DNA of 14,433 nt from Candidatus Falkowiibacteriota bacterium (lineage in GTDB: Bacteria; Patescibacteriota; Patescibacteriia; Patescibacteriales; UBA12075): positions 1 through 14,433 of the forward strand of contig JAUVLY010000006.1 of assembly GCA_030600505.1 (NCBI GenBank), given 5' to 3'. The position numbers were made by a program, and so were the translations under genes. The notes under the pieces are model-generated. The model was not told the DNA's origin. It saw only the letters and a program-made list of their open reading frames with translations, and ran no database searches. The stretch's first letter is position 1. Each line of letters starts with the position of its first letter. Of this stretch, positions 1 to 4,539 are shown in pieces.

Positions 1-32
1 GTTTCGTTTACGCGATAAGTACAAATTATTAT

Positions 33-629
33 TTATAGTTTTGTCCTATACTTTAGGGCATTACCAAGAGTTAATTCGTCGGCGTATTCTATCTCGGAGC
101 CGGTGGGCAGGCCTTTGGCAATGCGGGTGATTTTGATTTTATATTTATTTAATAATTTGTTTAAATAAAGAGCCGTGGTCTCACCTTCCATATTCGGGCT
201 AAGAGCAAGAATTACTTCTTTAATATTCCCTTTCTTAATTTTGTTCTCTAGCTGAGATATATTTAGCTCCTCAGGGCCAGCGCCCTTGATCGTGTCGATC
301 AGTCCGCCTAGGACATGGTAGAAGCCATTAAACTCACTCGTGGATTCAATATTAAGCATTTCCCTGGTAGTAGCAACAACGCAGACAATAGATTCATCTC
401 TGGCAATGTCTGCACATATATGGCAAGGATCAGATTCAGTTACTGAGTGGCACCTGGCGCAGATAGTGGTTTTTTCCTTTAGTTCAGCCACGCCTTGGGC
501 CAGCCTTTGCATATAGTCCGGGCTCTGATTAAGTAAATAAAATACATAGCGCTCAGCAGTTTTGGGACCAACCGAGGGCAAAGTGGTGAAAAGGTTAATT
601 AGATTTTGGATAGCAGGAGGGTATTTCAC
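33..629 (-). CDS. recR: Recombination mediator protein RecR
   Basis: RecR works with RecO (and RecF) to load RecA onto gapped single-stranded DNA. The product is 198 aa from the GTG at 629, close to the usual length of about 200. Seen in order: an N-terminal helix-hairpin-helix segment with LPSVGPKTAERY near residues 17-28; a four-cysteine zinc finger (C57, C60, C69, C72; CARC...CHIC); then the Toprim region with the SPNMEGETTALY stretch and a GLPTGSEIEYAD motif near the C terminus. I chose the GTG because family members begin just before the segment reading KYPPAIQNLINLF. An in-frame ATG at 674 would add 15 residues, all encoded by the repeated hairpin element at 634-680. There is no clear Shine-Dalgarno site, and a hairpin ends 4 nt before the GTG. 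It is the last gene of the dnaB-ybaB-recR set; pairing of ybaB with recR is common in bacteria. Confidence 0.93.
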   Translation of the reverse strand: MKYPPAIQNLINLFTTLPSVGPKTAERYVFYLLNQSPDYMQRLAQGVAELKEKTTICARCHSVTESDPCHICADIARDESIVCVVATTREMLNIESTSEFNGFYHVLGGLIDTIKGAGPEELNISQLENKIKKGNIKEVILALSPNMEGETTALYLNKLLNKYKIKITRIAKGLPTGSEIEYADELTLGNALKYRTKL

Positions 630-633
630 GTTG

Positions 634-680
634 TTTTTGCTAGCGCAAAAAGCCGCGCTACAAATGCGGCACATGCGAAT
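634..680 (-). repeat. Two-hairpin repeat element, copy A (ybaB-recR gap)
   Basis: Two adjacent hairpins are visible: TTTTTGC(634-640)/GCAAAAA(645-651) with loop TAGC, and GCCGC(652-656)/GCGGC(666-670) with loop GCTACAAAT, followed by ACATGCGAAT (671-680) and an AT-rich tail containing TAAATTA. The same layout, loop core and ACATGCGAAT box recur at 970-1013 with different but still complementary stems. In the minus-strand mRNA the proximal hairpin ends 4 nt before the recR GTG. Mobile repeat, RNA structure or both are possible. Confidence 0.8.
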
Positions 681-688
681 ATAAATTA

Positions 689-964
689 TTACATTCCCAA
701 GTTACCAAAGCCGCCCATGGCTTGCATTTTTTCCGCCATTAATTTTTGGGTTTTTTTAATTGCCTCATTTACCGCGCCGGTAATAAGCGCGGACAAATTT
801 GCTTGGTTTGGGTCATTAATATCAAGGCTGATGATCTCCATGTTGCCGTTCATAACTAGTTTTATACCGTTTTTTTCAACAGTGGTTGATTCACCTGCCA
901 AAGAATTTTGGATTGCCTTTCCCTGGCTTCGAAGATCTTTGATGTGTTTTAGTTTTGAAAACAT
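689..964 (-). CDS. YbaB/EbfC family nucleoid-associated protein
   Basis: Members of this family are small dimeric DNA-binding proteins associated with the nucleoid, usually encoded beside recR. The product is 91 aa, slightly shorter than the usual 100-110. The order of elements fits the family: an N-terminal amphipathic helix (MFSKLKHIKDLRSQGKAIQ), a central beta-sheet segment (TTVEKNGIKLVMNGNMEIISLDIN), then a C-terminal helix (LITGAVNEAIKKTQKLMAEKM) and a short glycine/methionine-rich tail (GGFGNLGM). It lies between dnaB and recR on the same strand, with gaps of 79 and 59 nt that each hold one copy of the two-hairpin repeat. A possible Shine-Dalgarno AAGG lies within the hairpin that ends 5 nt before the ATG, so access to this start may depend on that hairpin. 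Confidence 0.92.
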   Translation of the reverse strand: MFSKLKHIKDLRSQGKAIQNSLAGESTTVEKNGIKLVMNGNMEIISLDINDPNQANLSALITGAVNEAIKKTQKLMAEKMQAMGGFGNLGM

Positions 965-969
965 AGTTA

Positions 970-1013
970 TTTGCCTTCGGCAAAGCCCCGCTACGAATGG
1001 GGCACATGCGAAT
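970..1013 (-). repeat. Two-hairpin repeat element, copy B (dnaB-ybaB gap)
   Basis: Hairpins TTTGCC(970-975)/GGCAAA(979-984) with loop TTC, and GCCCC(985-989)/GGGGC(999-1003) with loop GCTACGAAT, then ACATGCGAAT (1004-1013). The loop core and the terminal box match copy A (634-680) while both stems have changed in a complementary way. Three perfect TAAATTA units (1014-1034) follow, and copy A has a similar AT-rich tail. On the mRNA strand the proximal hairpin ends 5 nt before the ybaB ATG. Confidence 0.8.
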
Positions 1014-1043
1014 TAAATTATAAATTATAAATTACGAAGTGCC

Positions 1044-2447
1044 CTACGGGTGCAAATTGCCCGGTGGTTCCTGAGAGTAGGTTCTATCAATATTTCTGAA
1101 TGAGACTATTTCTTCGTCAAAGAAGAGGTCAATTTTGCCGGTCGGTCCATTCCGGTGTTTAGCTATATGGATCTCCGCTTTATACCTTTCTTCTTCCGGT
1201 AATTCATCCCGAACGTAATTCCTGTCCGCTGCTTTTCGGTAGATGAACATTACCACATCAGCGTCCTGTTCAATCGAGCCTGACTCACGCAGGTTGGCCA
1301 TCTTGGGAATAGCCGGCTTGATCTGCTCAACTGCCCGGTTCAACTGTGACAAGACCAATACAGGAATGTTTAATTCGCGTGCGATTCCTTTAAGACCACG
1401 GGTTATTTCCGCAACTTCTTGTACGCGATTATCGCCGTATTTACCGCGTCCTTCCATTAGCTGGAGGTAATCAACTATCAGGAGGCCTAAATTTTTCTCG
1501 ACTTGCAAACGCCTGGCCTTGGTGCGTATTTCCATAATCGAGCAATTCGGGGAATCATCAATGAATATTGGTGCTTCGGACAAAATTCCCATTCCTTCGC
1601 CAATACGTGAAAAGTCATTATCTTCTTCCTGATCGGATAATTTGCCGGTGCGCATTTTCCAGAGTGATACATTGGATTGCGAACAAAGCATGCGGTCAAC
1701 CAGCTGTTCCTTGCTCATTTCCAATGAAAATATACCGACCGGTGTTTTGGTTTTGATGGCTGACAAGCGGGCAATATCGAGTGCCAGAGTGGTTTTACCG
1801 ACACTGGGCCGGGCGGCCAGAATTATCAGGTCAGATTTTTGTAGGCCGGCCAATAGATTGTCCAGGTCAGGGAAGCCGGTTGGCAGGCCGCGCAGTTTTC
1901 CGCTTTGTTTATGTAGTTCATCAATTCTCTCAAAAGCTTCAGCCAGCAGTTGGTCAACCGGAGTAAAAACGTTTTTCATGTATTTCTGGGAGACGGAAAA
2001 AAGCTTTGATTCAGCCTCATCCAGCAGTAAATCAATATCATCTTCCTCGCGGTGGCCGAGTTCAGCGATTTCATTGGCCGTATTTAATAAACGGCGCAAA
2101 GTAGCTTTGCGCTGGATAATTTGCGCGTAGTGGGCAACATTTGAGGAAGTGGCGGTAATATTAGATAGATGCGCTAAATAAGTCCGGCCGCCTATTTTTT
2201 CCAATTGGTTTTTTTCCTCCAAACGGTTAGCCAGGCTTAAAATATCAATCGGTTCTTGCCTGCCGTAAAGCTCTTTCATGGTTTCAAATATAAGGCGGTT
2301 ATTTTCGCGGTAAAAATCCTTTTCGTTGACCATATCCGCTACTTTGATAATAGCGTCTTTATCGATCATAAGAGAGCCCAGAAAGGATTCTTCCGCCTCC
2401 AGATTTTGTGGCGGCATTTTTGCTATGCTTGCGGTATTGTTTGCCAT
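1044..2447 (-). CDS. dnaB: Replicative DNA helicase DnaB
   Basis: Hexameric 5'-3' helicase that unwinds DNA at the replication fork. The product is 467 aa, normal for the family. The N-terminal DnaB domain (about 13-115, starting PPQNLEAEESFLG) is followed by a linker and a RecA-like ATPase domain. Visible motifs are Walker A ARPSVGKTT (212-220), the catalytic glutamate in SLEMS (E243), Walker B LLIVDYLQL (322-330), LSQLNR (366-371), LRESGSIEQDAD (386-397) and the arginine-rich KHRNGPTG (430-437). No intein is present. The last residues (SQEPPGNLHP) look unconserved and are encoded in a G+C-rich patch next to the repeat-filled gap. The ATG has no Shine-Dalgarno site and lies 6 nt after a consensus-like -10 box, suggesting a leaderless mRNA. 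It is probably the first gene of dnaB-ybaB-recR. Confidence 0.97.
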   Translation of the reverse strand: MANNTASIAKMPPQNLEAEESFLGSLMIDKDAIIKVADMVNEKDFYRENNRLIFETMKELYGRQEPIDILSLANRLEEKNQLEKIGGRTYLAHLSNITATSSNVAHYAQIIQRKATLRRLLNTANEIAELGHREEDDIDLLLDEAESKLFSVSQKYMKNVFTPVDQLLAEAFERIDELHKQSGKLRGLPTGFPDLDNLLAGLQKSDLIILAARPSVGKTTLALDIARLSAIKTKTPVGIFSLEMSKEQLVDRMLCSQSNVSLWKMRTGKLSDQEEDNDFSRIGEGMGILSEAPIFIDDSPNCSIMEIRTKARRLQVEKNLGLLIVDYLQLMEGRGKYGDNRVQEVAEITRGLKGIARELNIPVLVLSQLNRAVEQIKPAIPKMANLRESGSIEQDADVVMFIYRKAADRNYVRDELPEEERYKAEIHIAKHRNGPTGKIDLFFDEEIVSFRNIDRTYSQEPPGNLHP

Positions 2448-2453
2448 AATGAT

Positions 2454-2482
2454 ATATTAACGTATGAAGAGCGATAAAGCAA
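2454..2482 (-). promoter_or_regulatory. Probable sigma70-type promoter of dnaB
   Basis: On the minus strand, TTGCTT (2482-2477) and TAATAT (2459-2454) are separated by 17 nt. Only six bases (2453-2448) separate the -10 box from the dnaB ATG at 2447, so the expected transcription start is the A of the ATG or very near it. That predicts a leaderless transcript, in keeping with the absence of a ribosome binding site. Confidence 0.7.
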
Positions 2483-2492
2483 GGATGACTTG

Positions 2493-2510
2493 TCCACTAA
2501 TCTTCCACTA
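2493..2510 (-). promoter_or_regulatory. Two direct repeats TCCACTA upstream of the dnaB promoter
   Basis: TCCACTA occurs at 2493-2499 and 2504-2510, 11 bp apart (about one helical turn), just upstream of the dnaB -35 box. The first lies in TTGTCCACT, 7 of 9 matches to the DnaA box consensus TTWTNCACA. A protein-binding site is possible but unproven, because two short near-matches could be chance. Confidence 0.3.
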
Positions 2511-2525
2511 TTTTACTTAAAATAA

Positions 2526-2602
2526 GATAAATAAGATAAATATGATAAATATGATAAATAAGATGAATATGATAAATATGATAAATAAGATAAAAATGAT
2601 AA
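2526..2602. repeat. 9-bp tandem repeat GATAAATAW, about 8.5 copies
   Basis: The stretch parses without gaps into units starting at 2526, 2535, 2544, 2553, 2562, 2571, 2580 and 2589, plus a partial unit at 2598. Units read GATAAATAA or GATAAATAT, with one GATGAATAT and one GATAAAAAT. It lies between the divergent dnaB and tRNA-Lys promoters, is nearly pure A+T, and codes for nothing convincing. Confidence 0.9.
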
Positions 2603-2608
2603 TTTGGG

Positions 2609-2637
2609 TTGCCAAAATTAAAATATTCTGATATAAT
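2609..2637 (+). promoter_or_regulatory. Probable promoter of the tRNA-Lys/tRNA-Thr unit
   Basis: TTGCCA (2609-2614) and a perfect TATAAT (2632-2637) are separated by 17 nt. Transcription would start near 2644 and leave a 5' leader of about 56 nt before tRNA-Lys. A second, weaker candidate, TTGAGC (2661-2666) and CATAAT (2685-2690), lies closer to the tRNA. Confidence 0.72.
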
Positions 2638-2651
2638 CATCATATAAAATA

Positions 2652-2667
2652 TGCTCAAGTTTGAGCA
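2652..2667 (+). other. Hairpin in the tRNA leader, followed by a T-rich run
   Basis: TGCTCAA (2652-2658) can pair with TTGAGCA (2661-2667), or as a 6-bp stem with loop AGTT. It is followed by GATTTTATTTTGTTT. It lies between the strong upstream promoter and tRNA-Lys. It resembles a weak intrinsic terminator or attenuator but may simply be a leader processing hairpin. Confidence 0.35.
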
Positions 2668-2699
2668 GATTTTATTTTGTTTGCCATAATTGGAATAAT

Positions 2700-2772
2700 G
2701 CGCCTATAGCTCAGCTGGTAGAGCAGCTCCCTTTTAAGGAGAAGGTCGCAGGTTCGAATCCTGCTGGGCGCA
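2700..2772 (+). tRNA. tRNA-Lys(TTT)
   Basis: A complete 73-nt cloverleaf. The acceptor stem GCGCCTA/TGGGCGC has one T-G pair; the D arm is GCTC/GAGC; the anticodon stem GCTCC/GGAGA has a G-A mismatch at the 27-43 pair; the anticodon is TTT (2733-2735) in loop CTTTTAA; the T arm is GCAGG/CCTGC with TTCGAAT; the discriminator is A2772. U36-A37-A38 fits the t6A recognition pattern. CCA follows at 2773-2775, but those bases are also the first three of the inverted-repeat element that begins there, so the CCA may be a by-product of that element. Confidence 0.96.
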
Positions 2773-2859
2773 CCATCCTTCGCCAAGGCTACGGATGGCA
2801 AGCTCTATTAAACATAATACAACTTATAGCTTGCCCTGCGTAGCCTTGGCGAAGTAGGG
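2773..2859. repeat. 87-bp inverted-repeat element between the tRNA sequences
   Basis: Arms of 32 nt (2773-2804 and 2828-2859) are reverse complements at 28 of 32 positions and surround a 23-nt A+T-rich centre. Each arm is itself a hairpin: CCATCC(2773-2778)/GGATGG(2793-2798), and CCCTGC(2835-2840)/GTAGGG(2854-2859). All four differences between the arms fall in these inner stems. One pair is fully compensatory (A-T for C-G) and the other turns C-G into a G-T wobble. The element starts at the base after the tRNA-Lys discriminator and ends at the first base of the broken tRNA-Thr copy. Its core, CGTAGC..CTT..CGAAGG, resembles the elements at 634-680 and 970-1013. Confidence 0.85.
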
Positions 2860-2909
2860 CCACCCTAGCTCAGCTCGCCCCGCCTCGGCGGGGTAAAGTT
2901 AGAGCAACT
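2859..2909 (+). pseudogene. Broken 5' half of tRNA-Thr with an insert in the D-loop
   Basis: Bases 2859-2873 equal tRNA-Thr bases 2914-2928 (15/15), and 2898-2909 equal 2932-2943 (12/12). Together they copy the acceptor 5' strand, D arm and start of the anticodon stem of the intact gene just downstream. Between them, 24 nt (2874-2897) replace three D-loop bases. No anticodon loop, T arm or 3' acceptor strand follows, so it cannot make a tRNA. It looks like a partial tandem duplication disrupted by a palindrome. Confidence 0.85.
2878..2893. repeat. G+C-rich palindrome inside the tRNA-Thr fragment
   Basis: CCCCGCC (2878-2884) and GGCGGGG (2887-2893) are perfect complements around TC (or a 6-bp stem with tetraloop CTCG). 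It forms the core of the 24-nt insert in the D-loop of the duplicated tRNA-Thr half. Confidence 0.85.
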
Positions 2910-2913
2910 TATT

Positions 2914-2987
2914 GCCACCCTAGCTCAGTTGGTTAGAGCAACTGTTTTGTAAACAGTAGGTCGTCGGTTCGAATCCGACGGGTGGCT
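2914..2987 (+). tRNA. tRNA-Thr(TGT)
   Basis: A complete 74-nt cloverleaf. The acceptor stem is GCCACCC/GGGTGGC, the D arm GCTC/GAGC, the anticodon stem ACTGT/ACAGT with loop TTTGTAA and anticodon TGT (2948-2950), the T arm GTCGG/CCGAC with TTCGAAT, and the discriminator T2987. CCA is not encoded (CAA follows). U36-A37-A38 fits t6A modification. It lies 142 nt downstream of tRNA-Lys and is probably co-transcribed with it. Confidence 0.97.
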
Positions 2988-3000
2988 CAAATATTTATAT

Positions 3001-3024
3001 CCCTACATTCATTGTAGGGTTTTT
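3001..3024 (+). terminator. Intrinsic terminator after the tRNA genes
   Basis: CCCTACA (3001-3007) pairs perfectly with TGTAGGG (3013-3019) around TTCAT, followed by five T (3020-3024). It lies 14 nt after tRNA-Thr and only 6 nt before the mtaB ATG, so mtaB is expressed either by read-through or from a promoter I cannot see. Confidence 0.88.
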
Positions 3025-3030
3025 AAGTGA

Positions 3031-4323
3031 ATGAATTTAAAGACTTATAAAATTTATACTCTGGGTTGTAAAGTTAATCAATATGATTCACTCCAACTGA
3101 AGAGAAAATTAGATTCAGCCGGATTGCAGGCCGTGGAAAGCAATGCCGATATCGCGATTGTTAATACTTGCGCGGTTACCGCTACGGCTATTACCAAAAG
3201 TAATCGAGCTGTAAATTTAGCTAAAAAAGAGAACCCAGAAGCTAGTATCGCGCTTATCGGGTGTTGGCCTGCTCTTGCGAAAAAAGGTAATCATGATTTT
3301 CCGCCCGAGGCGGATCCCTCCAGCAGGGCGGGCAGGCAGCCTTGGGCTGATAATATAGATTATATTTTCGGTGTAAATGAAATAGATAAACTACTGAGCG
3401 CGGCATGTGTTAATAATAATCCTAAAAAGAAGGAGAAAATAATTTTTAATAAACATCGAGCTCGTTATACGATTAAAGTCCAAGATGGCTGTGAGCAGTA
3501 TTGCTCTTATTGTATAATTCCATTTACCCGGGGCAAACTTAAGTCAAGGCAAATAAAAGAGATAATTAACGAGATTACAAGTTCGGTAAAAGCAGGATAC
3601 CGGGAAATAGTATTGTCAGGAATACATTTAGGGATGTATGGGCAAGAAAACAGAAAACAGAAAACAGAAGATAGAAGACAGTTATTTGGTTTGATGAAGG
3701 AAATTATTAAGATAAAAAATATTGGACGGATTAGGTTGAGTTCGATTGAGGTTAATGAAGTGAGCGATGAAATTATTGAATTAATCAAAACTAGCGGGAA
3801 AGTGTGTAAACATTTACATATTCCTTTGCAAGCAGGCGGCAACAAAATACTTAAAAGTATGAACCGGCCATACACTAAGGAGCAATTTAGGAATAAAATA
3901 AAGTGCATAAAAGCATCTGTCCCGGATGTCGCAATATCAACCGATGTTATTGTTGGGTTTCCGGGAGAAAGTGAGAATGATTTTGAAGAGACGCTTGGAT
4001 TTGTTAAAGAGATCTCCTTCAGCCGTTTGCATATTTTTCCTTTTTCTGCGCACGAAGAAGTACCAGCCAGTAAATTACCGCATCAGCTAAGCGAAAAAAT
4101 AAAAACCAGACGGGCGAATAAATTACGAGTTCTTGGCGAGCAGCTTAAAGATAAATATCAGGAGCAGTTTAAGGGCAAGGATCTAGACTTTGTTATTGAG
4201 CAGGAAAAGGATAATTATTATATTGGGAAAAGCGAGTATTATTTTGATTATAAAATACTAAAGAGTACTATTAAGCCGGATAAATTCAAAATAGGAGTAA
4301 TCTATAGTTTTAAATATGAATAA
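3031..4323 (+). CDS. mtaB: tRNA t6A37 methylthiotransferase (MtaB-type radical SAM)
   Basis: MtaB converts t6A37 to ms2t6A37 in tRNAs that read ANN codons, using two [4Fe-4S] clusters. The N-terminal UPF0004 domain has TLGCKVNQYDS (C13) plus C47 and C78; GCKVNQY favours MtaB over MiaB. The radical SAM motif CEQYCSYC gives C154, C158 and C161. HIPLQAGGNKILKSMNR (263-279) and VIVGFPGE (306-313) follow. The C terminus (about 380-430) would be a divergent TRAM domain. Length is 430 aa. Two odd segments are visible: residues about 86-107, encoded over a G+C-rich palindrome, and 205-217 (QENRKQKTEDRRQ), encoded by a 7-bp tandem repeat. Both fall between conserved blocks. No Shine-Dalgarno site is visible; the ATG follows the tRNA terminator by 6 nt. 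Confidence 0.93.
   Translation: MNLKTYKIYTLGCKVNQYDSLQLKRKLDSAGLQAVESNADIAIVNTCAVTATAITKSNRAVNLAKKENPEASIALIGCWPALAKKGNHDFPPEADPSSRAGRQPWADNIDYIFGVNEIDKLLSAACVNNNPKKKEKIIFNKHRARYTIKVQDGCEQYCSYCIIPFTRGKLKSRQIKEIINEITSSVKAGYREIVLSGIHLGMYGQENRKQKTEDRRQLFGLMKEIIKIKNIGRIRLSSIEVNEVSDEIIELIKTSGKVCKHLHIPLQAGGNKILKSMNRPYTKEQFRNKIKCIKASVPDVAISTDVIVGFPGESENDFEETLGFVKEISFSRLHIFPFSAHEEVPASKLPHQLSEKIKTRRANKLRVLGEQLKDKYQEQFKGKDLDFVIEQEKDNYYIGKSEYYFDYKILKSTIKPDKFKIGVIYSFKYE
3301..3331. repeat. G+C-rich palindromic insert inside mtaB
   Basis: CCGCC (3301-3305)/GGCGG (3309-3313) with loop CGA, and CCCT (3316-3319)/AGGG (3325-3328), sit inside an alternative outer stem CCGCCC (3301-3306)/GGGCGG (3326-3331). 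G+C content rises sharply against the A/T-rich flanks, and the G+C-rich stretch runs on to about 3341. It is read in frame as PPEADPSSRAGRQP between the C78 region and the conserved YIFGVNEIDKL segment. Confidence 0.7.
3644..3681 (+). repeat. Heptanucleotide tandem repeat inside mtaB
   Basis: Units AAGAAAA, CAGAAAA, CAGAAAA, CAGAAGA, TAGAAGA and a partial CAG follow one another from 3644. A 7-bp unit is not a multiple of three, so gain or loss of one copy would shift the mtaB frame. At present it is in frame and encodes a charged, probably loop, segment. Confidence 0.75.
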
Positions 4324-4365
4324 TAAATTAGTTGATTACTAAATATATAAAAATACAATAAATTC

Positions 4366-4470
4366 TGTCATCCTGAACGAAGCGCTAGCGGAGTGAAGGA
4401 TCTCGCGTTAGTATCCACGGGATTCTTCTCCAGCTCCAGTTTTTCAAACTGGGGCTGGATCAGAATGACA
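4366..4470. repeat. 105-bp inverted-repeat element (TGTCATCCTGA type)
   Basis: Ends TGTCATCCTGA (4366-4376) and TCAGAATGACA (4460-4470) are inverted repeats at 10 of 11 positions. Inside is a 14-bp hairpin (4429-4442 with 4446-4459, loop TTC, one G-T pair). The region codes for nothing. From memory, very similar TGTCATYCTGA...CAGAATGACA palindromes are scattered through many bacterial genomes. It fills most of the gap between mtaB and the S8 protease promoter. Confidence 0.8.
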
Positions 4471-4500
4471 AGGTGCAGTAAATAGTATCATGATAAGAAT

Positions 4501-4530
4501 TTGCAGCTGAATGAGCAATTATGTTATAAT
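4501..4530 (+). promoter_or_regulatory. Extended -10 promoter of the S8 protease operon
   Basis: TTGCAG (4501-4506) and TATAAT (4525-4530) are 18 nt apart, and TGT (4522-4524) precedes the -10 box as an extended -10 element. The expected start near 4537 is within about 3 nt of the ATG at 4540, so the mRNA would be leaderless or nearly so. The promoter also argues against the TTG at 4501 as the start codon. Confidence 0.75.
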
Positions 4531-4539
4531 ATAGATGTT

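Noticed and set aside
630..674. Longer recR start at the ATG 674
   Set aside because: The extra 15 residues come from the repeat element, and the equivalent ATG in the other copy is out of frame with ybaB; family alignment favours the GTG at 629.
606..1016. 136-aa plus-strand frame over recR and ybaB
   Set aside because: Antisense to two well-supported genes; its similar RATNAAHAN and PATNGAHAN segments only reflect the two copies of the hairpin repeat.
1642..2130. 162-aa plus-strand frame antisense to dnaB
   Set aside because: Serine- and arginine-rich, no recognisable domain, and lies wholly inside the conserved dnaB frame.
2526..2602. CRISPR-like array
   Set aside because: The units are 9 bp with no spacers; it is a simple tandem repeat.
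2437..2690. 14-bp direct repeat TTGTTTGCCATAAT at 2437-2450 and 2677-2690
   Set aside because: One copy is the start of dnaB and the other is in the tRNA leader; a match of this length can occur by chance in a window this size.
2661..2843. 60-aa open frame across tRNA-Lys containing PIAQLVEQLPFKEKVAGSNPAGRT
   Set aside because: This is the well-known false translation of a tRNA gene; the DNA folds as tRNA-Lys(TTT).
4501..4539. TTG start at 4501 for the S8 protease
   Set aside because: The TTG is part of the -35 box and the next 13 codons span the promoter; the ATG at 4540 directly precedes a good signal peptide.
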